A stretch of 64,000 nt of DNA, taken from NCBI RefSeq assembly GCF_001999245.1, contig NZ_CP019630.1, positions 372,001 to 436,000 of the forward strand. Reading direction: 5' to 3'. The position numbers and the translations under genes are program-made. The first letter of the stretch is position 1. Every line of letters begins with the position of its first letter. Shown piece after piece: positions 61,107 through 64,000 of the stretch. Under the pieces are notes generated by a model, which worked only from the letters and a program-made list of their open reading frames with translations, was not told the DNA's origin and ran no database searches. The DNA is from Roseibium algicola. Lineage in GTDB: Bacteria; Pseudomonadota; Alphaproteobacteria; Rhizobiales; Stappiaceae.

Positions 61107-62627
61107 ATGAAAAGCTACATCACCACCCCGATCTACTACGTCAACGGTTCTCCGCATATCGGTCACGCCTTCACCTCCGTGATGGCCGATATCCTGAAAC
61201 GCAACCGACAGGCGCTGGGGTATGACATGATGCTGTCCACCGGCGTGGACGAGCACGGACAGAAGAACCAGGAAGCAGCGGAAAAAGAGGGAATGTCGGT
61301 TGAAGACTACCTCAACATGCGCTGTGCAGAATTCCGCGATGTCTTCGACCGTCTGGACGTGGCTTACGACTATTTCGTGCGCACCAGCCGCGAGGGCCAC
61401 AAGACGGCCGTCGCTGGAATGGAGCAGTCGATCTTCGACAAGGATCTGATCGTCAAGAAGAACTACACCGGCACCTACTGCAAGGGCTGCGAGGAGTTCA
61501 AGAAGGAATCCGATCTGACCGAAGAGGGCCAGTGCCCGCTGCACCCGACAATGAAGGTGGAGCAGACGGAGGAAACCAACTACTTCCTGAAGATGGAACC
61601 GTTCCGCGAGCGCCTTCTGCAGCACATCGCCGAAAATCCGGACTTCGTCCAGCCCGAAGCGTTCAAGAACGAACTGAAGCAGATGCTGTCCGAACCGCTG
61701 GAAGATCTCTGCATCTCCCGGCCGAAGGCCCGTGTAACCCTGGGTATCGAACTGCCTTTCGACACCGACTTTGTCACCTATGTCTGGTTCGATGCGCTGG
61801 CGAATTACCTCACCAACATCAACTGGCCGGAAGCAGGCTACGAGAGCTGGTGGGCGGAATGCGAGCACCTGATCGGCAAGGATATCCTCAAGCCGCATGG
61901 CGTCTACTGGCCGATCATGCTGATGGCCGCCGGACTGCCGTTGCCGAAGAAACTGTCCGTTCACAGCCACTGGGTTGGTGCGGGCGGCGTCAAGATGTCG
62001 AAGTCCATCGGCAACGTTGTTGATCCGATCGAGGTCATCGAGAAACTGGGCGTCGACGCCTTGCGCTGGTACCTTGCCCGGCACATGCGTGCGGACAGCG
62101 ACAGCCAGATTTCGGTCGACTTCATCACCCAGTCCTACAACACGGAACTGGGTAACAAGATCGGCAACCTGCTGTCGCGGGCGGCCAAGTTCTCCAAGGC
62201 CCGTTTTGACGGCAAACTGCCGGCACCGGGTCCGCTGTCAGCCGAGGACGAAGCGATCCGCAAGTCCGTGCTTGAAGCCACCAAGGGCATGGGCGAATGG
62301 GTCAACCTTGCTGAAATCCCGGCTCGCATGCAGTCGATCATCACCGTCGCCGACGAGATGAACAACTACTTCGCCGAGCAGGCTCCCTGGGATCTCATCA
62401 AGAACGAGGAGACCCGCGAGCGTTGCCAGACGGTGATCTACGTGACGCTGGACTGCCTGCGCGTCGTCATGGAAGCGCTGACACAGGTCATCCCTGCGTC
62501 TGCCGGCAAGGCTCTTGCCATGCTGAACGCACCGGCTGTCGCCTGCCCGTGGAAGCCGGAACTTGACCGGCTGGAAGGCAATAGCGATCTCGGCGAAATC
62601 GAGACGCTTTATCCGCGGGTTCAGTAA
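61107..62627 (+). CDS. metG: Methionyl-tRNA synthetase (zinc-knuckle type)
   Basis: 506 residues, class I synthetase charging tRNA-Met. HIGH motif in NGSPHIGHAF (about 12-21), KMSKS in GGVKMSKSIGNVVDP (near 292-306), and a zinc knuckle CKGCEEFKK ... QCPLHP (about 127-147). The anticodon domain follows; no C-terminal tRNA-binding EMAP domain. Alphaproteobacterial MetRS such as that of Brucella lacks this knuckle region and reads differently, so this may be a second MetRS. ATG 61107 is chosen; an upstream in-frame ATG at 60996 lies just after the yeiH terminator. Confidence 0.93.
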   Translation: MKSYITTPIYYVNGSPHIGHAFTSVMADILKRNRQALGYDMMLSTGVDEHGQKNQEAAEKEGMSVEDYLNMRCAEFRDVFDRLDVAYDYFVRTSREGHKTAVAGMEQSIFDKDLIVKKNYTGTYCKGCEEFKKESDLTEEGQCPLHPTMKVEQTEETNYFLKMEPFRERLLQHIAENPDFVQPEAFKNELKQMLSEPLEDLCISRPKARVTLGIELPFDTDFVTYVWFDALANYLTNINWPEAGYESWWAECEHLIGKDILKPHGVYWPIMLMAAGLPLPKKLSVHSHWVGAGGVKMSKSIGNVVDPIEVIEKLGVDALRWYLARHMRADSDSQISVDFITQSYNTELGNKIGNLLSRAAKFSKARFDGKLPAPGPLSAEDEAIRKSVLEATKGMGEWVNLAEIPARMQSIITVADEMNNYFAEQAPWDLIKNEETRERCQTVIYVTLDCLRVVMEALTQVIPASAGKALAMLNAPAVACPWKPELDRLEGNSDLGEIETLYPRVQ

Positions 62628-62645
62628 GCCCGTCACGGCTTGATC

Positions 62646-62678
62646 AAAAAAATGAAGCGCCCCTGCTCGGGGCGCTTC
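62646..62678 (-). terminator. Rho-independent terminator of the second dapA-like gene
   Basis: Perfect 10-bp stem GAAGCGCCCC/GGGGCGCTTC (62654-62663, 62669-62678), 5-base loop. Minus-strand continuation ATTTTTTTGATC gives a strong T-tract. Lies between the metG and dapA-like stops; on the plus strand no T-tract follows. Confidence 0.88.
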
Positions 62679-62741
62679 AGATAACCAATCGCGCGGAAAG
62701 CGATTTCCAGCCACAAAGTGTATGGCGAATGAGCTGGGACT

Positions 62742-63620
62742 CTAGAGCAGACCGGCGATTTCCATGGCTTTGTCGATCTCGCGACGGGTTGCCTCAGTCA
62801 CCGGTGTCAGCGGCAAGCGGACATCTTCGTGGCAAAGCCCCAGTCTGGACAGGCCGTATTTGGCGCAGGCTGCGGGTGGCTCGAGGAACATCGCGGAGTG
62901 GAGAGGCAACAGGCGGTCCTGATACTCCCGGGCAAGTTCGAGGTTTTCAGCAAGTGATGCGCTCTGGAACTCGGCACAAAGGCCTGGAGCCACGTTGGCG
63001 GTCACTGAAATGCACCCCTGCCCGCCATGGGCGTTGAAACCCAGTGCAGCGGCGTCCTCAGCACTGAACTGCATGAAAGCCTTGCCGCAAAGTGCCCTTT
63101 GCTTGCTGACCCGCTCCATGCTGCCGGTGGCATCCTTCACGCCGATAATCCGCGGCCAGCGTGCCATCTCGGCCATGGTTTCCGGCAATATGTCGATCAC
63201 ACACCGGCCCGGAATATTGTAGAGGATGATCGGGATCGCGCTGTTGTCGTGGAGAACCTTGTAGTGGCTGAGCAGGCCTGCCTGGTTGGGCTTGTTGTAA
63301 TAGGGCGTCACGACCAGCGCCGCATCTGCGCCAACGGCTTCAGCGTGCTGAAGCATGTCGAGGGATTGCGCCGTTGCGTTGGAGCCAGTCCCGGCAACAA
63401 CCGGAATGCGGCCGGCCACAAGATCGACGACCCGCTTGATGACGTCCTTATGCTCGATCTTGGAGACAGTCGGGCTTTCGCCCGTCGTCCCGACAGCAAC
63501 CAGCCCGTCGCTGCCCTGGGCAATGTGCCACTCAACGAGACGTTCCAGCGCTTCGATGTCAACGCTTCCGTCCCTGAACGGTGTGACAAGGGCGGGAATG
63601 GATCCCTTGAGTTCGAGCAT
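62742..63620 (-). CDS. dapA: DapA-family protein (second 4-hydroxy-tetrahydrodipicolinate synthase homologue)
   Basis: 292 residues from ATG 63620 (MLELKGSIPALVTPF). Catalytic elements: [34 protein letters not shown] and IIGVKDATGSM with the Schiff-base Lys. All residues known for DapA are present, so it could make the same product as the copy at 19012-19890. A related aldolase role is possible. Convergent with metG. Confidence 0.87.
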   Translation of the reverse strand: MLELKGSIPALVTPFRDGSVDIEALERLVEWHIAQGSDGLVAVGTTGESPTVSKIEHKDVIKRVVDLVAGRIPVVAGTGSNATAQSLDMLQHAEAVGADAALVVTPYYNKPNQAGLLSHYKVLHDNSAIPIILYNIPGRCVIDILPETMAEMARWPRIIGVKDATGSMERVSKQRALCGKAFMQFSAEDAAALGFNAHGGQGCISVTANVAPGLCAEFQSASLAENLELAREYQDRLLPLHSAMFLEPPAACAKYGLSRLGLCHEDVRLPLTPVTEATRREIDKAMEIAGLL

Positions 63621-63763
63621 TTGGCGTCCTCCCGGATCCGCGCTGTCTGAAAGCACGGTCCCATCTCCATCGATAGTCATTCCAGATCGATGTGCCACCA
63701 AAAACCCGTCACTGGCAACCTGCCCCGTCCCTCATGAACATCTTACTGCATCATGATCCGCGA

Positions 63764-64000
63764 TCAGGCAGCCAAAAACTCCAGGCGATCATCGAACCGC
63801 GCAGGTGTTATTTCCAGAATTTCGGCCGTCACGACACCTTCAGCAACGAAAGGGTCTTCGGCAACAAATCCTTCAAGTTTTTCCAGGCTAGCGCCGTGCG
63901 CTATAATCCCGCCGCCGCGGTTCGGCTGCAGGCTGCCGACCATCAGGAAATATCCTTGCTCGAACCCGCGTTGGATCCAGGCCTTGTGGCCTTCCATGAG
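63764..64000 (-). CDS. YciI-like protein, cut by the window edge
   Basis: C-terminal about 78 residues. HKAWIQRGFEQGYFLMVGSL and EDPFVAEGVVTAEILEITPA match the YciI family, with the conserved His near the visible start and Asp in DPF. Usual YciI proteins have about 20 more residues before that His, so the true start lies beyond 64000; the ATG at 63997 is not taken as the start. Confidence 0.75.
   Translation of the reverse strand, partial: LMEGHKAWIQRGFEQGYFLMVGSLQPNRGGGIIAHGASLEKLEGFVAEDPFVAEGVVTAEILEITPARFDDRLEFLAA

Noticed and set aside
1..64000. tRNA, rRNA, tmRNA or transposase genes
   Set aside because: Looked for by eye on both strands and none recognised; a covariance-model scan would be needed to exclude small RNAs.

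Overview
The window is GC-rich chromosomal DNA from an alphaproteobacterium. The Rsh, RecO, ParC, SmpB, PyrE and Omp2-type porin sequences point to the Hyphomicrobiales/Stappiaceae side of the class (Roseibium/Labrenzia-like). That placement is an inference from protein character, not from a search. No rRNA, tRNA, CRISPR array, insertion sequence or prophage was recognised.

Positions 1-21100 are mostly housekeeping: a family-5-type uracil-DNA glycosylase, a NYN-domain protein, rpoZ, the bifunctional (p)ppGpp enzyme rsh, pyrE, a DUF2062 membrane protein, acpS, lepB, rnc, era and recO. A second signal peptidase homologue follows whose catalytic Ser is replaced by Asn, then a GGDEF/EAL protein, parC, an AraC regulator divergent from a DUF2000 protein, an iron-type alcohol dehydrogenase with a 4HBT thioesterase, smpB, dapA and an alpha/beta hydrolase.

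Positions 21300-36400 are envelope-centred. Two almost identical Omp2-type porins stand in tandem, and their identity stops sharply at the CDS borders, as expected from gene conversion. Then come penicillin-binding protein 1C with an alpha-2-macroglobulin (the yfhM-pbpC pair), an orphan ParA ATPase, a TPR-GGDEF protein and an MltB-type lytic transglycosylase.

Positions 36500-41740 hold a phosphonate uptake system (phnC, phnD, phnE1, phnE2) divergent from a phosphonate-associated hexapeptide transferase. Pho-box-like repeats lie on both sides of the divergent promoter region, so phosphate-starvation control is likely. From 41800 to 49850 there are an XRE regulator, an HD hydrolase, a SpoIIAA-like protein, a class II glutamine amidotransferase with a class V aminotransferase facing an Lrp regulator, a large SH3b/RPN-repeat envelope protein and a small secreted protein of unknown function.

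Positions 49900-57900 are the most interesting part: a divergent catabolic cluster. One arm is a GntR/UTRA regulator plus a Gfo/Idh/MocA oxidoreductase. The other is an SsuD-like FMN monooxygenase, an aldo/keto reductase, a flavin reductase and a complete TRAP transporter, with start/stop overlaps between neighbours. The enzyme set matches the oxidative sulfoquinovose (sulfo-SMO) pathway: SmoC desulfonates, SmoA supplies FMNH2 and SmoB reduces 6-dehydroglucose to glucose. Here the usual ABC importer and GH31 sulfoquinovosidase appear to be replaced by a TRAP system and a possible NAD-dependent Gfo/Idh-type sulfoquinovosidase. A YeiH-family anion exporter a little downstream could remove the sulfite.

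The right end carries a Sel1-repeat protein divergent from a dihaem cytochrome c peroxidase/MauG-like protein, yeiH, a methionyl-tRNA synthetase of zinc-knuckle type that may be a second MetRS, a second DapA-like gene and a YciI-like gene cut by the window edge.
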